NCBI GenBank assembly: GCA_034408875.1
Contig: JAWXCJ010000281.1
Span: 1-14,684 of the forward strand
Source of the DNA: JANNHK01 sp034408875
GTDB lineage: Bacteria > Actinomycetota > Acidimicrobiia > IMCC26256 > PALSA-610
Length of the DNA: 14,684 nt
Reading direction: 5' to 3'
Part shown: positions 1-6,328 of the stretch, in pieces
How the letters are laid out: each line of letters begins with the position of its first letter
Position numbering within the stretch: position 1 is the stretch's first letter
Notes under the pieces: model-generated
The model's database searches: none
What the model saw: only the letters and a program-made list of their open reading frames with translations
What the model was told of the DNA's origin: nothing
Position numbers and translations under genes: made by a program

Positions 1-100
1 ACACGGCTCCCTCGCTGCGCCGTCCGTGGCTCCACTGCGTCCGCACCATTACACGGCTCCCTCGCTGCGCCGTCCGTGGCTCCACTGCGTCCGCACCATG
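1..100 (-). repeat. Two tandem 50-base copies of a dispersed repeat
   Basis: Bases 1-50 and 51-100 are identical except for the last base (T against G). Read on the minus strand each unit runs from GTGCGGACGCAG to GAGGGAGCCGTG (cores 52-96 and 2-46) and contains the small palindrome GTGGCTCCAC. The pair lies 5 bases downstream of the DUF2469 stop codon. Related copies with the same two ends but different middles lie at 6250-6314 and 12002-12062. The unit contains GAGGGAG at 57-63, seven bases before an ATG at 47-49, so the array may lead into a gene left of the window. The window edge cuts the array, so the true copy number is unknown. Confidence 0.9.
49..99 (-). other. Possible 16-codon mini-ORF inside the repeat
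   Basis: The right-hand repeat copy can be read as MVRTQWSHGRRSEGAV followed by TAA. The stop overlaps the next ATG as TAATG (47-51), and GAGGGAG at 57-63 sits seven bases before that ATG. The ATG at 97-99 is preceded only by the DUF2469 stop at 105-107, with no clear ribosome binding site, so any translation would depend on ribosomes finishing the upstream gene. In GC-rich DNA a 16-codon open frame is easily due to chance. I list it because the same V-R-T frame is open in the other copies. Confidence 0.2.
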
Positions 101-104
101 TGCG

Positions 105-398
105 TCACAGCTCCTTGCCGGGAAGCTCCTCGATGTTCACGTCGCGGAACGTCACGACGCGCACGTCGGACACGAACCGGGTGTTGCGGTACATGTCCCA
201 CACCCACGCGTCGCGCAGATGCAGCTCGAAGAACGTGCGGCCGTCCTCGCGTTTGGCGTCGAGCTTCACCTCGTTGGCGAGGTAGAAACGCCGCTCGGTC
301 TCGACGACGTACTGGAACATCGGGAGCACGTCCCGGTACTCACGGTAAAGCTGGAGTTCGATCTCCGTTTCGTACCGTTCGAGGTCCTCGGCGCTCAT
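105..398 (-). CDS. DUF2469 family protein (actinobacterial, Rv2901c-like)
   Basis: A 97-residue protein of the DUF2469 family, a small conserved actinobacterial protein of unknown function. It starts MSAEDLERYETEIELQLYRE and contains VVETERRFYLAN, DAWVWDMYR and VRVVTFKD-like VRVVTFRDVNIEE, which match the family from memory of the mycobacterial Rv2901c protein. The ATG at 396-398 is chosen because family similarity starts exactly there; an open frame continues upstream, but it lies over rplS and does not resemble the family. It follows rplS by 25 bases on the same strand. In mycobacteria the homologue is also close to rplS, with lepB and rnhB in between; neither is in this window. No strong Shine-Dalgarno is visible, so it may be translated by coupling to rplS. 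The tandem repeat begins right after its stop. Confidence 0.9.
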   Translation of the reverse strand: MSAEDLERYETEIELQLYREYRDVLPMFQYVVETERRFYLANEVKLDAKREDGRTFFELHLRDAWVWDMYRNTRFVSDVRVVTFRDVNIEELPGKEL

Positions 399-423
399 TG
401 GACCGCGAGTGTACGCCGGGCTC

Positions 424-768
424 TCAGGTCCGCTTTTCCTTGATCTTGGCGGCCTTACCGATGCGATCGCGCAGGTAGTAGAGCTTGGCCCGGCGGACAT
501 CGCCCCTGGTGACGACCTCGATCTTGGCGAGCACGGGCGAGTGCACGGGGAACGTGCGCTCGACACCGACTCCGAAGCTGACCTTGCGGACAGTGAAGGT
601 CTCGCGCGCACCGCTGCCCTGGCGACGAATGACCGCGCCCTGGAACAGCTGAACCCGCTGCCGGTTGCCCTCGATGACCCGCACGTGGACCTTCAGCGTG
701 TCGCCGGGTCCGAAGTCGGGGATGTCGTCGCGCAGCTGGGCACGGTCGACGAGATCAGTGCGATTCAT
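424..768 (-). CDS. rplS: 50S ribosomal protein L19
   Basis: L19, a 114-residue protein at the interface of the large and small ribosomal subunits. Family features are clear: the N-terminal DIPDFGPGDTLKVHVRVIEG, then RVQLFQGAVIRRQG, a middle ending GVGVERTFPVHSP and the C-terminal RRAKLYYLRDRIGKAAKIKE. The length is normal for the family. The ATG at 766-768 has GGAG about ten bases upstream. It lies 45 bases after trmD, giving the classic rpsP-rimM-trmD-rplS order, here with a KH gene inserted after rpsP as in other Actinomycetota and Firmicutes. Confidence 0.98.
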   Translation of the reverse strand: MNRTDLVDRAQLRDDIPDFGPGDTLKVHVRVIEGNRQRVQLFQGAVIRRQGSGARETFTVRKVSFGVGVERTFPVHSPVLAKIEVVTRGDVRRAKLYYLRDRIGKAAKIKEKRT

Positions 769-813
769 GGCGCGTGTGCTCCGAACTGGGATTACGGGAA
801 GCGGCGAGGCAGC

Positions 814-1545
814 CTACCGGCCGGACCCATCGACGGGGAACTCGTCCAGCAGGGCCCGGTCGGCGGCGGCGAGGTCAGCGGCATCCAGCAGGTCGGGCCG
901 GCGGGCCAGGGTGCGGCGTAGTGCCTGGGCCCGGCGCCAGCGCGCCACCCGGCCGTGGTCGCCCGAGCGCAGCACCTCGGGCACTTCCCAGCCGCGGAAC
1001 TCGGCCGGACGCGTGTACTGCGGGTACTCGAGCAACCCGGCCCCGAACGACTCGTCCACCACCGATGCGTCGTTGCCCAACACGCCGGGCAGCAGGCGTG
1101 CGACCGCTTCGATCACGACGAGCGCGGCCGCCTCTCCCCCGGCGAGCACGTAGTCGCCGACCGAGAGTTCGCCGTCGCAGCACTCGTCGGCGACGCGCTG
1201 GTCGACACCTTCGTACCGGCCGCACAACAACGAGAACCCGCCCATGTCCGCAAGTTCGCGCGCCACGGCCTGGTCGAAGCGCCGGCCACTCGCCGACAAC
1301 AACAGCAGCGGCCGCGGCGGATTCGTCGCCTCCACTGCCGCGAACAGCGGCTCCGGTGTCATGACCATGCCCGCGCCACCACCGAACGGTGTGTCGTCGA
1401 CCGAACGGTGCCGGTCGGTCGTGTAGTCGCGCGGGTCGTGCAGCGTTACGTCGAGCAAGCCTTCGTCGCGCGCGCGACCGACGAGCGACACGCGTAACGG
1501 CGCGTCGAGATACTCCGGAAAGATCGAGAAGACCGCGATTCTCAT
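814..1545 (-). CDS. trmD: tRNA (guanine-N1-)-methyltransferase TrmD
   Basis: TrmD transfers a methyl group from S-adenosylmethionine to N1 of guanine 37 in tRNAs with a G at position 36, which prevents +1 frameshifting. The 243-residue length is typical. Visible motifs of the trefoil-knot SPOUT fold are DDTPFGGGAGMVM (50-62), LLCGRYEGVDQR (107-117) and the AdoMet-binding loop SVGDYVLAGGE (128-138). Next come GVLGNDAS and DESFGAGLLEYPQYTRP (164-180), which belong to the tRNA-binding and catalytic region. In a gap-free alignment with my recollection of the E. coli protein, catalytic Asp169 corresponds to Glu165 here, with an Asp just before it; I believe this D/E variation occurs in other TrmDs. 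The start overlaps the rimM stop as ATGA (1542-1545), which implies coupled translation. Confidence 0.97.
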   Translation of the reverse strand: MRIAVFSIFPEYLDAPLRVSLVGRARDEGLLDVTLHDPRDYTTDRHRSVDDTPFGGGAGMVMTPEPLFAAVEATNPPRPLLLLSASGRRFDQAVARELADMGGFSLLCGRYEGVDQRVADECCDGELSVGDYVLAGGEAAALVVIEAVARLLPGVLGNDASVVDESFGAGLLEYPQYTRPAEFRGWEVPEVLRSGDHGRVARWRRAQALRRTLARRPDLLDAADLAAADRALLDEFPVDGSGR

Positions 1546-2015
1546 AGGTCGAGCAGCCCCTCGGGTAGGTCGACGACCACCGCGCCCGGCATCTGCTCGA
1601 CGACGAACACCATCGGGATCAGCACACCGCTGTCGAGCACCAGCAGATCGTGCGCGGGGTTCGCTTCAACCGATACGACCCGGCCGAGCACGGTGCCGTT
1701 GCGGTCACGGACTTCCGAGCCGATGACCTCGTGGATCCACACTTCGCCTTCGGGCGCGGCGCCGAGCGGTTCGGCGGTGAGCACGAGCCCGCGTATTGCT
1801 TCGGCGCCGTCGCGGTCGGCGACGCCCTCGAACCGCACGACGAACGCATCGCGACTCGCACGCGACGTCACGATCGTGACCTCGCGACCGTCGAGCCACA
1901 GGCGCGCGCCCGCGTCGAAGCGTTCGGGCTGATTGGTGACCGGTATGACGAGAACTTCGCCGCGGAGACCGTGCGCTTTCGAGACGCGCCCGACTTCGAG
2001 GCGGGTCACGCCCAT
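1542..2015 (-). CDS. rimM: Ribosome maturation factor RimM
   Basis: RimM binds S19 and helps assemble the head domain of the 30S subunit. The 157-residue protein has the two expected parts. The N-terminal RimM domain carries the signature VGRVSKAHGLRGEV (8-21), followed by VTNQPERF. The C-terminal PRC-barrel runs from GEVWIHEVIGSEV through VEANPAHDLLVLDSGVLIPMV to a hydrophobic LPEGLLDL end. The length is slightly short for the family but no part is missing. It starts at ATG 2013-2015, 21 bases after the KH gene, and its stop overlaps the trmD start in ATGA. The usual place of RimM between S16/KH and TrmD supports the call. Confidence 0.96.
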   Translation of the reverse strand: MGVTRLEVGRVSKAHGLRGEVLVIPVTNQPERFDAGARLWLDGREVTIVTSRASRDAFVVRFEGVADRDGAEAIRGLVLTAEPLGAAPEGEVWIHEVIGSEVRDRNGTVLGRVVSVEANPAHDLLVLDSGVLIPMVFVVEQMPGAVVVDLPEGLLDL

Positions 2016-2036
2016 CGTGCGCGGTTCAGCCCAGAC

Positions 2037-2384
2037 CTACTCGGCAACGTCGACTTGGACGCGCACGCCTTCGGTCGACCCGGCCGCGCGCCCGACCTGA
2101 CGCATCGCCTGGATCACGCGACCGCGCTTGCCGATGATGCGGCCCATGTCGCCCTGACTGGCGTGAATGAGCAACATCACCGAGCCGCCGCGGTCATTGC
2201 TATCGACGAAGATGCCGTCGGGGTCGTCGACCAGGTGGCGCGCGACGTGTTCGACGACCGCCTTGGCCCGACCGCCGGAGATGCGATTGCCCTCGGGCGC
2301 GATCTCGTCGTCGTCGTCCTCGAAGTCGTCGTCATCTTCGAAATCGTCGTCGTTGTCTTCGAGCTCGTTACCTTCGTTACTCAT
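2037..2384 (-). CDS. KH-domain RNA-binding protein with acidic N-terminus (KhpA-like)
   Basis: A 115-residue single-KH-domain protein. The KH part (about 36-115) has AVVEHVARHLVDDPD and the nucleic-acid-binding GxxG loop GKRG at 85-88 in IIGKRGRVIQAMR, ending VRVQVDVAE. It matches the family found between rpsP and rimM in Actinomycetota and Firmicutes (KhpA, Rv2908c), which binds small RNAs and affects cell-wall or division genes in some species. The family is usually about 75-85 residues. Here 30 or more extra residues precede the domain, mostly Asp and Glu, with a DDDFED-type near-repeat at residues 11-26. No in-frame ATG or suitable GTG near the domain offers a shorter start, and ATG 2382-2384 overlaps the rpsP stop as ATGA, so the extension is probably translated. 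Confidence 0.92.
   Translation of the reverse strand: MSNEGNELEDNDDDFEDDDDFEDDDDEIAPEGNRISGGRAKAVVEHVARHLVDDPDGIFVDSNDRGGSVMLLIHASQGDMGRIIGKRGRVIQAMRQVGRAAGSTEGVRVQVDVAE
2304..2357 (-). repeat. Imperfect Asp/Glu-coding repeat in the KH gene
   Basis: The minus strand here is a run of GAC/GAT/GAG/GAA codons with two TTC codons, encoding DDD-FED-DDD-FED-DDDE. It is low-complexity coding DNA and explains the apparent TCGTCG repeats on the plus strand. It would be prone to slippage, and the unit count may vary among strains. Confidence 0.7.
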
Positions 2385-2806
2385 TCAGACGCCTCTTCCG
2401 CAGCAGCTTCTTCGGCGGGAGCTTCTTCGGCGGGAGCTTCTTCGGCGGCGGGCGGGGCGGCGACCGCGGCCGGCGGCGCCTCGACTTCGTTGACCGTCTT
2501 CGCCTTCGGCGTCTTCGGCTTCGGCTTGGCGGCCGCGTCTTTGCCGGTGTCGGCCTTGTACGCGTCCCACACGCCGGCGATCTCGAGGATCTTGGCCATC
2601 TGCTCGGTCGGCTGCGCGCCCTGCTTCAGCCAGTGCAGCGCCCGGTCGGTGTCGAGGTTGATGACCGACGGGTCCTGGCGCGGCGCGTACTGCCCGATGC
2701 TCTCGATGATGCGACCGTCGCGCGGGCTGCGCGCGTCGGCGATGACGACGCGGTAGGTCGGCTGCTTCTTCTTGCCGACGCGCATCAAGCGGATCTTTAC
2801 TGCCAC
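2381..2806 (-). CDS. rpsP: 30S ribosomal protein S16 with Ala/Glu-rich C-terminal extension
   Basis: S16, a small-subunit protein needed for 30S assembly. The conserved core is residues 1-82: VAVKIRLMRVGKKKQPTYRV, then ADARSPRDGRIIESIGQY and LDTDRALHWLKQGAQPTEQM. The GTG at 2804-2806 is preferred because S16 proteins start M-A/V-V-K-I-R-L, and TGGAG at 2813-2817 sits six bases upstream. A longer frame to 2884 has no family similarity and overlaps the end of ffh. The protein has 141 residues against about 80-90 for the core family. The extra part is a Lys/Pro linker (89-105) and an Ala/Pro/Glu tail with repeated PAEEA units. Actinobacterial S16 proteins often carry such tails. It follows ffh by 52 bases and overlaps the KH gene by four. 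Confidence 0.96.
   Translation of the reverse strand: MAVKIRLMRVGKKKQPTYRVVIADARSPRDGRIIESIGQYAPRQDPSVINLDTDRALHWLKQGAQPTEQMAKILEIAGVWDAYKADTGKDAAAKPKPKTPKAKTVNEVEAPPAAVAAPPAAEEAPAEEAPAEEAAAEEASE
2406..2450 (-). repeat. Three 15-base tandem units in the S16 tail
   Basis: On the plus strand GCTTCTTCGGCGGGA occurs at 2406-2420 and 2421-2435, and a copy with two changes at the end occupies 2436-2450. On the minus strand the units encode the repeating AEEAP segment of the S16 tail. The unit length is a multiple of three, so copy-number change would keep the frame. Confidence 0.9.
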
Positions 2807-2858
2807 AAAGAACTCCAAAGACGAGGTGTTGCGAGCGAGGAAGATTAGCCGGGCGAGT

Positions 2859-4223
2859 CTAGTTGGGCAGGCCGGGAAGGCCACCGATCGGCATCTTGGG
2901 GCCTTTCCCCTTGCCTTTCTTGCCCTTCTTGCGGCCGCCGAGCATGCCGCCGAAGCCTCGCATCATCTTCTGGACTTCCTTGAACTGCTTGAGGAGCTGG
3001 CTCACCTCGGATGGCGTGGTGCCACTTCCCCGCGCGATACGGGCCCGGCGCGAACTGTTGATGACGTCGGGCTTGATGCGCTCTTCACGGGTCATCGACC
3101 GGATGATCGCCTCGATGCGGTCCAGCTGACTGTCTTCGATCTCGGTGTTCTTGATCTCTTTCGGGATGCCCGGGAGCATGCCGATCACGTTCTGTAGCGG
3201 ACCCATCTTCTTGACCTGTTGCATCTGGTCGAGGAAGTCATCGAGGGTGAACGTGCCCTCGCGGAGGATCTCTTCGGCTTTGGCCTTCTGGTCGTCGTCG
3301 AAGGCTTCCTCGGCCTTCTCGATGAGCGTCATCATGTCGCCCATACCGAGAATGCGGCTCGCCATGCGGTCGGGGTGGAACGGCTCGAAGTCTTCGAGCT
3401 TCTCGCCCGTGCCGGCGAACAGGATCGGTTTGCCGACAACTTCCTTGACCGACAGCGCGGCACCACCGCGCGCGTCGCCGTCGATCTTCGTGAGGATGAC
3501 ACCGTCGAGACCGACAGCTTCGTTGAACGCCTCGGCGACGTTCACCGCCTCTTGACCGGTCATCGCGTCGACGACGAGCAGCGTGTTGTGTGGTTGCACC
3601 GCGCTGCTGATGTCGCGCAGCTCGTCCATGAGCTCGGCGTCTATCTGCAACCGGCCCGCGGTGTCGACGATGACGATGTTGCGCCCGAGTCGCGCGGCTT
3701 CGGCCATCGCGCCGCGGGCAACCGACACCGGGTCGCTCGCCTCGGAATAGAACGGCACGTCGATCCGGCCCGCGAGCACGCGGAGCTGCTCGACCGCGGC
3801 CGGGCGTTGCAAGTCGGCGCCGACCAGCAGCGGCTGCAGACCTTGCGACTTCAGCAGCCGCGCCAGTTTCGCCGACGCGGTCGTCTTCCCGGAGCCCTGG
3901 AGCCCCGCCATCATCACGACCGTGGGCGGCTTCGAGCTCATCGTGAGCTTGCCCGTAGTCCCGCCCAGGGTTTCGACGAGCTGGTCGTTCACGATCTTGA
4001 TGAACTGCTGCGCGGGGCTCAGGCTCTTCGAGAGATCGGCGCCGATCGCGCGTTCCTTCACCCGCTCGATGAACGACCGCGCGACGCGCACGTTGACGTC
4101 GGCTTCGAGCAACGCCGTGCGAATTTCGCGCCCGACGTCGTCGATGTCCTTCTCGGTGAGGCTGCCGCGGCCCTTCAGCCGCGTGAAGATGCCGTCGAGG
4201 CGATCCTGAAGCGTGTCGAACAT
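2859..4223 (-). CDS. ffh: Signal recognition particle protein Ffh
   Basis: Ffh is the SRP GTPase that binds signal sequences of nascent membrane proteins together with 4.5S RNA and delivers them to FtsY. The 454-residue protein has the N-terminal helical bundle (1-95). The G domain has P-loop GLQGSGKT (107-114), DLQRPAAVEQL (137-147), DTAGR (187-191) and TKIDGDARGGAAL (245-257). The methionine-rich M domain contains the RNA-binding SRRARIARGSG (391-401). The C-terminus is a Lys/Gly-rich stretch ending GLPGLPN, similar to actinobacterial Ffh. It starts at ATG 4221-4223 with GGGGG four bases or so upstream, 30 bases after ftsY, so receptor and particle protein are neighbours and probably co-transcribed. 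Confidence 0.98.
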   Translation of the reverse strand: MFDTLQDRLDGIFTRLKGRGSLTEKDIDDVGREIRTALLEADVNVRVARSFIERVKERAIGADLSKSLSPAQQFIKIVNDQLVETLGGTTGKLTMSSKPPTVVMMAGLQGSGKTTASAKLARLLKSQGLQPLLVGADLQRPAAVEQLRVLAGRIDVPFYSEASDPVSVARGAMAEAARLGRNIVIVDTAGRLQIDAELMDELRDISSAVQPHNTLLVVDAMTGQEAVNVAEAFNEAVGLDGVILTKIDGDARGGAALSVKEVVGKPILFAGTGEKLEDFEPFHPDRMASRILGMGDMMTLIEKAEEAFDDDQKAKAEEILREGTFTLDDFLDQMQQVKKMGPLQNVIGMLPGIPKEIKNTEIEDSQLDRIEAIIRSMTREERIKPDVINSSRRARIARGSGTTPSEVSQLLKQFKEVQKMMRGFGGMLGGRKKGKKGKGKGPKMPIGGLPGLPN

Positions 4224-4253
4224 GAGCCCCCGAGGTTAGTGGCCTCGGCCCGG

Positions 4254-5336
4254 CTACGAATCCTCGAACAGGGCCGACGCGAACTCGGCGGCGTCGAAGG
4301 GGATGAGGTCGCCGATCGTCTCGCCGACGCCGACGACTTTGACCGGGATACCGAGTTCGGATTGGATCGCGATGACGATGCCGCCCTTGGCGGTGCCGTC
4401 GAGCTTGGTGAGCGCGATGCCCGTGACGTCGACCGCATCGGCGAACTGGCGAGCCTGGACCAGGCCGTTCTGACCGGTCGACGCGTCGATGACGAGGATC
4501 ACTTCCTTGAGCGCGCCTTCGGTGCGGTCGACGATGCGGCGCAGCTTCTTCAGCTCTTCCATCAGGTTGCTCTTGGTGTGCAGTCGTCCGGCTGTGTCGA
4601 CGAGGACGAGGTCGGCGCCGCGACTCGACGCGGCGGCCATCGCGTCGAACACCACCGAACCCGGGTCGGCACCCTCTTGCGCCCGCACGATCTCGCTACC
4701 ACTGCGCTCGGCCCAGAGTTGGAGCTGGTCCGCGGCCGCGGCGCGGAACGTGTCGGCCGCAGCGAGTAACACCCGGTGACCCTCGGCGATCTGTTGCGAC
4801 GCGAGCTTGCCGATCGTGGTGGTCTTGCCGACCCCGTTGACGCCGACGAACATCCACACGTTGGGTCCGGCGCCGTCGACGCGCAGCGTCGCGTCCGCAA
4901 CGTCGGCGAACAACGCCATGACTTCCTCACGCAAGAGGTCGATGACGGCGTCGGGTTCGGTCACCGATTCGTCCTTGGCCCGGGCACGCACCGCGTCGAG
5001 GAGCCGAGTCGTCGTCGGTACCCCCACGTCGGCCAGGATGAGTGCCTCTTCGAGGTCGTCCCATGTGTCGGCGTCGACCGTGTGACCGCGGACGCCCTTG
5101 AGGTAACCCGAAAGCGCGCTTCGGGTCTTGCCCAGCCGGTCGCGCAGGCGCGGCTTCTCGACGACTTCGGGCTCGACGACGACCGCGGCGGGCGGCGCGG
5201 GCGGCTCGACCCGTTTCGGCGGCGCGACCGGCGGTTCACCCGGCAGTACTTCCTTGGGCCGGCGGGCGACCCGGAGCCCGATCACGATGCCGACCAGCAC
5301 AAGAATTGCGACGGCGACGATGATCACGATTTCCAC
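4254..5336 (-). CDS. ftsY: Signal recognition particle receptor FtsY
   Basis: FtsY is the membrane-associated SRP receptor GTPase and partner of Ffh. From the GTG at 5334-5336 it has 360 residues. An N-terminal transmembrane helix of about 20 residues (VEIVIIVAVAILVLVGIVIG) is followed by basic RVARRPK, then a Pro/Val-rich linker (35-62). The NG domain has GVNGVGKTTTIGKLA, ADTFRAAAADQL, DTAGRLHTKSNLMEEL, TKLDGTAKGG and the C-terminal GVGETIGDLIPFDA. Streptomyces FtsY also begins directly with such a helix, which favours this GTG over a TTG three codons earlier at 5343-5345. That TTG is only two bases from the mscS stop, and GTAGG lies too close to it but about eight bases from the GTG. The gene follows the mscS-like gene and precedes ffh. 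Confidence 0.96.
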   Translation of the reverse strand: MEIVIIVAVAILVLVGIVIGLRVARRPKEVLPGEPPVAPPKRVEPPAPPAAVVVEPEVVEKPRLRDRLGKTRSALSGYLKGVRGHTVDADTWDDLEEALILADVGVPTTTRLLDAVRARAKDESVTEPDAVIDLLREEVMALFADVADATLRVDGAGPNVWMFVGVNGVGKTTTIGKLASQQIAEGHRVLLAAADTFRAAAADQLQLWAERSGSEIVRAQEGADPGSVVFDAMAAASSRGADLVLVDTAGRLHTKSNLMEELKKLRRIVDRTEGALKEVILVIDASTGQNGLVQARQFADAVDVTGIALTKLDGTAKGGIVIAIQSELGIPVKVVGVGETIGDLIPFDAAEFASALFEDS

Positions 5337-5346
5337 GGGCTGCAAC

Positions 5347-6249
5347 CTACTCAGCGGGGTTCGCGGGTACCGATTGGATGCCGGCGGTGTCGAGCGCGGC
5401 CTTGATCCGGCCTCGCAGCTCGCGGGCTACCCGCCACTGCTGGTGCGGCGCGGTCTTGGCGACGAGCCGGATCGTGACGGTGTCGAGGGTGAAGGACTCG
5501 ACCCCCCATACCTCCGGTTCGTCGAGAATGCGGTCGACCCACTCCTCTTCCTGCGCGAGCGCGTGCGCCGTCTCGCCGATGATGCGTTGCGCCTCGTCGA
5601 GATCGGCAGTCGGGGCGACGGGAATGTCGAGCACCGCGCGCGACCACGACTGCGACATGTTCCCGACTCGCTGCACGACGCCGTTCGGTACGTGCCACAC
5701 GACGCCTTCGACGTCGCGCAACCGGGTGGTGCGCAAGCTCACGTCCTCGACCGTTCCCGTCGCGACACCGACGTCGACGACGTCGCCGACACCGAGTTGG
5801 TCCTCCACGATCATGAAGGTTCCGGCGATCAGGTCGCGGAGCAGGTTCTGCGCACCGAACGCGAGCGCGACGCCGATCAGCCCGGCGCTGGTGAGCAACG
5901 CCGCGGGCGAGATGCCGAGCACGGCGAGCATGAGCGTGATCGCGATCGTCGACACGATGATCGTGGTGAGGCTCGCGAGGCCGCGGGCCATCGTCTGCGC
6001 CCGCATGTGCCGGCGGGCACTCGGGACCGGCGCCCGCCGTTCCAGCATCTTCACGATGTGGCGCCGCACGAACCACCGCACGAGCCGGTTGACGATGAAC
6101 GCGCCGATCAAGATCAGCACGATCGACACCGTCGACGACAATCCTTCGGCGACGTTCGCCGCGCTTTCGCTGTCGGGCAGGTTGTCGACCCACTGGCACA
6201 GCCATGGGTCGCGGTCGACACCGCACGCTTCGTCGACGACGTCGCTCAC
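5347..6249 (-). CDS. MscS-family small-conductance mechanosensitive channel
   Basis: A 300-residue membrane channel that would open under membrane tension and release solutes on hypo-osmotic shock. Three hydrophobic segments are seen (about 38-56, 90-110 and 117-146). The last, GLIGVALAFGAQNLLRDLIA, is the Ala/Gly-rich pore helix and is followed by GTFMIVEDQLGVGDVVDV, the hallmark of the family. The soluble part has WHVPNG (185-190) and a C-terminal alpha/beta domain. The GTG at 6247-6249 is chosen because GAGGGAG (6255-6261) is five bases upstream; another GTG at 6268-6270 would add seven residues encoded by the dispersed repeat. An MscS gene between smc and ftsY is not a usual member of this cluster. 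No specific subfamily can be assigned by eye. Confidence 0.92.
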   Translation of the reverse strand: MSDVVDEACGVDRDPWLCQWVDNLPDSESAANVAEGLSSTVSIVLILIGAFIVNRLVRWFVRRHIVKMLERRAPVPSARRHMRAQTMARGLASLTTIIVSTIAITLMLAVLGISPAALLTSAGLIGVALAFGAQNLLRDLIAGTFMIVEDQLGVGDVVDVGVATGTVEDVSLRTTRLRDVEGVVWHVPNGVVQRVGNMSQSWSRAVLDIPVAPTADLDEAQRIIGETAHALAQEEEWVDRILDEPEVWGVESFTLDTVTIRLVAKTAPHQQWRVARELRGRIKAALDTAGIQSVPANPAE

Positions 6250-6314
6250 TATGGCTCCCTCGCTGCGCACCCTGCGGCGGCTTCGCCGCTAGCGGGACTT
6301 CGCTCCGTCCGCAC
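6250..6314 (-). repeat. Dispersed repeat copy with two hairpins before the mscS-like gene
   Basis: Minus-strand sequence from GTGCGGACGGAG to GAGGGAGCCATA, filling most of the 79-base gap between smc and the channel gene. Its ends match the copies at 2-96 and 12002-12062. The middle can fold: GCGGAC with GTCCCGC (one bulged base), then GCGGC-GAA-GCCGC. The GAGGGAG near its end serves as the ribosome binding site of the GTG at 6247-6249. A 21-codon frame starting V-R-T-E (6249-6314) ends in TAG that overlaps this GTG as TAGTG. Confidence 0.85.
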
Positions 6315-6328
6315 GGCGACGAACAGGA

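Noticed and set aside
1..100. CRISPR array
   Set aside because: The two units are directly adjacent with no unique spacers, and related copies lie singly between genes elsewhere.
814..1545. TrmD inactive because Asp169 aligns to Glu
   Set aside because: The neighbouring residue is Asp, all other motifs are intact, and I believe acidic swaps at this place occur in other TrmD proteins. It is noted in the gene entry only.
3219..4769. A 516-codon open frame on the plus strand opposite ffh and ftsY
   Set aside because: It spans two real minus-strand genes and their gap and has no known motif, so it is a shadow of ffh and ftsY.
6275..6296. Intrinsic terminator after smc
   Set aside because: The hairpins in the repeat copy are not followed by a T-run, and the downstream channel gene begins at once with a good ribosome binding site.
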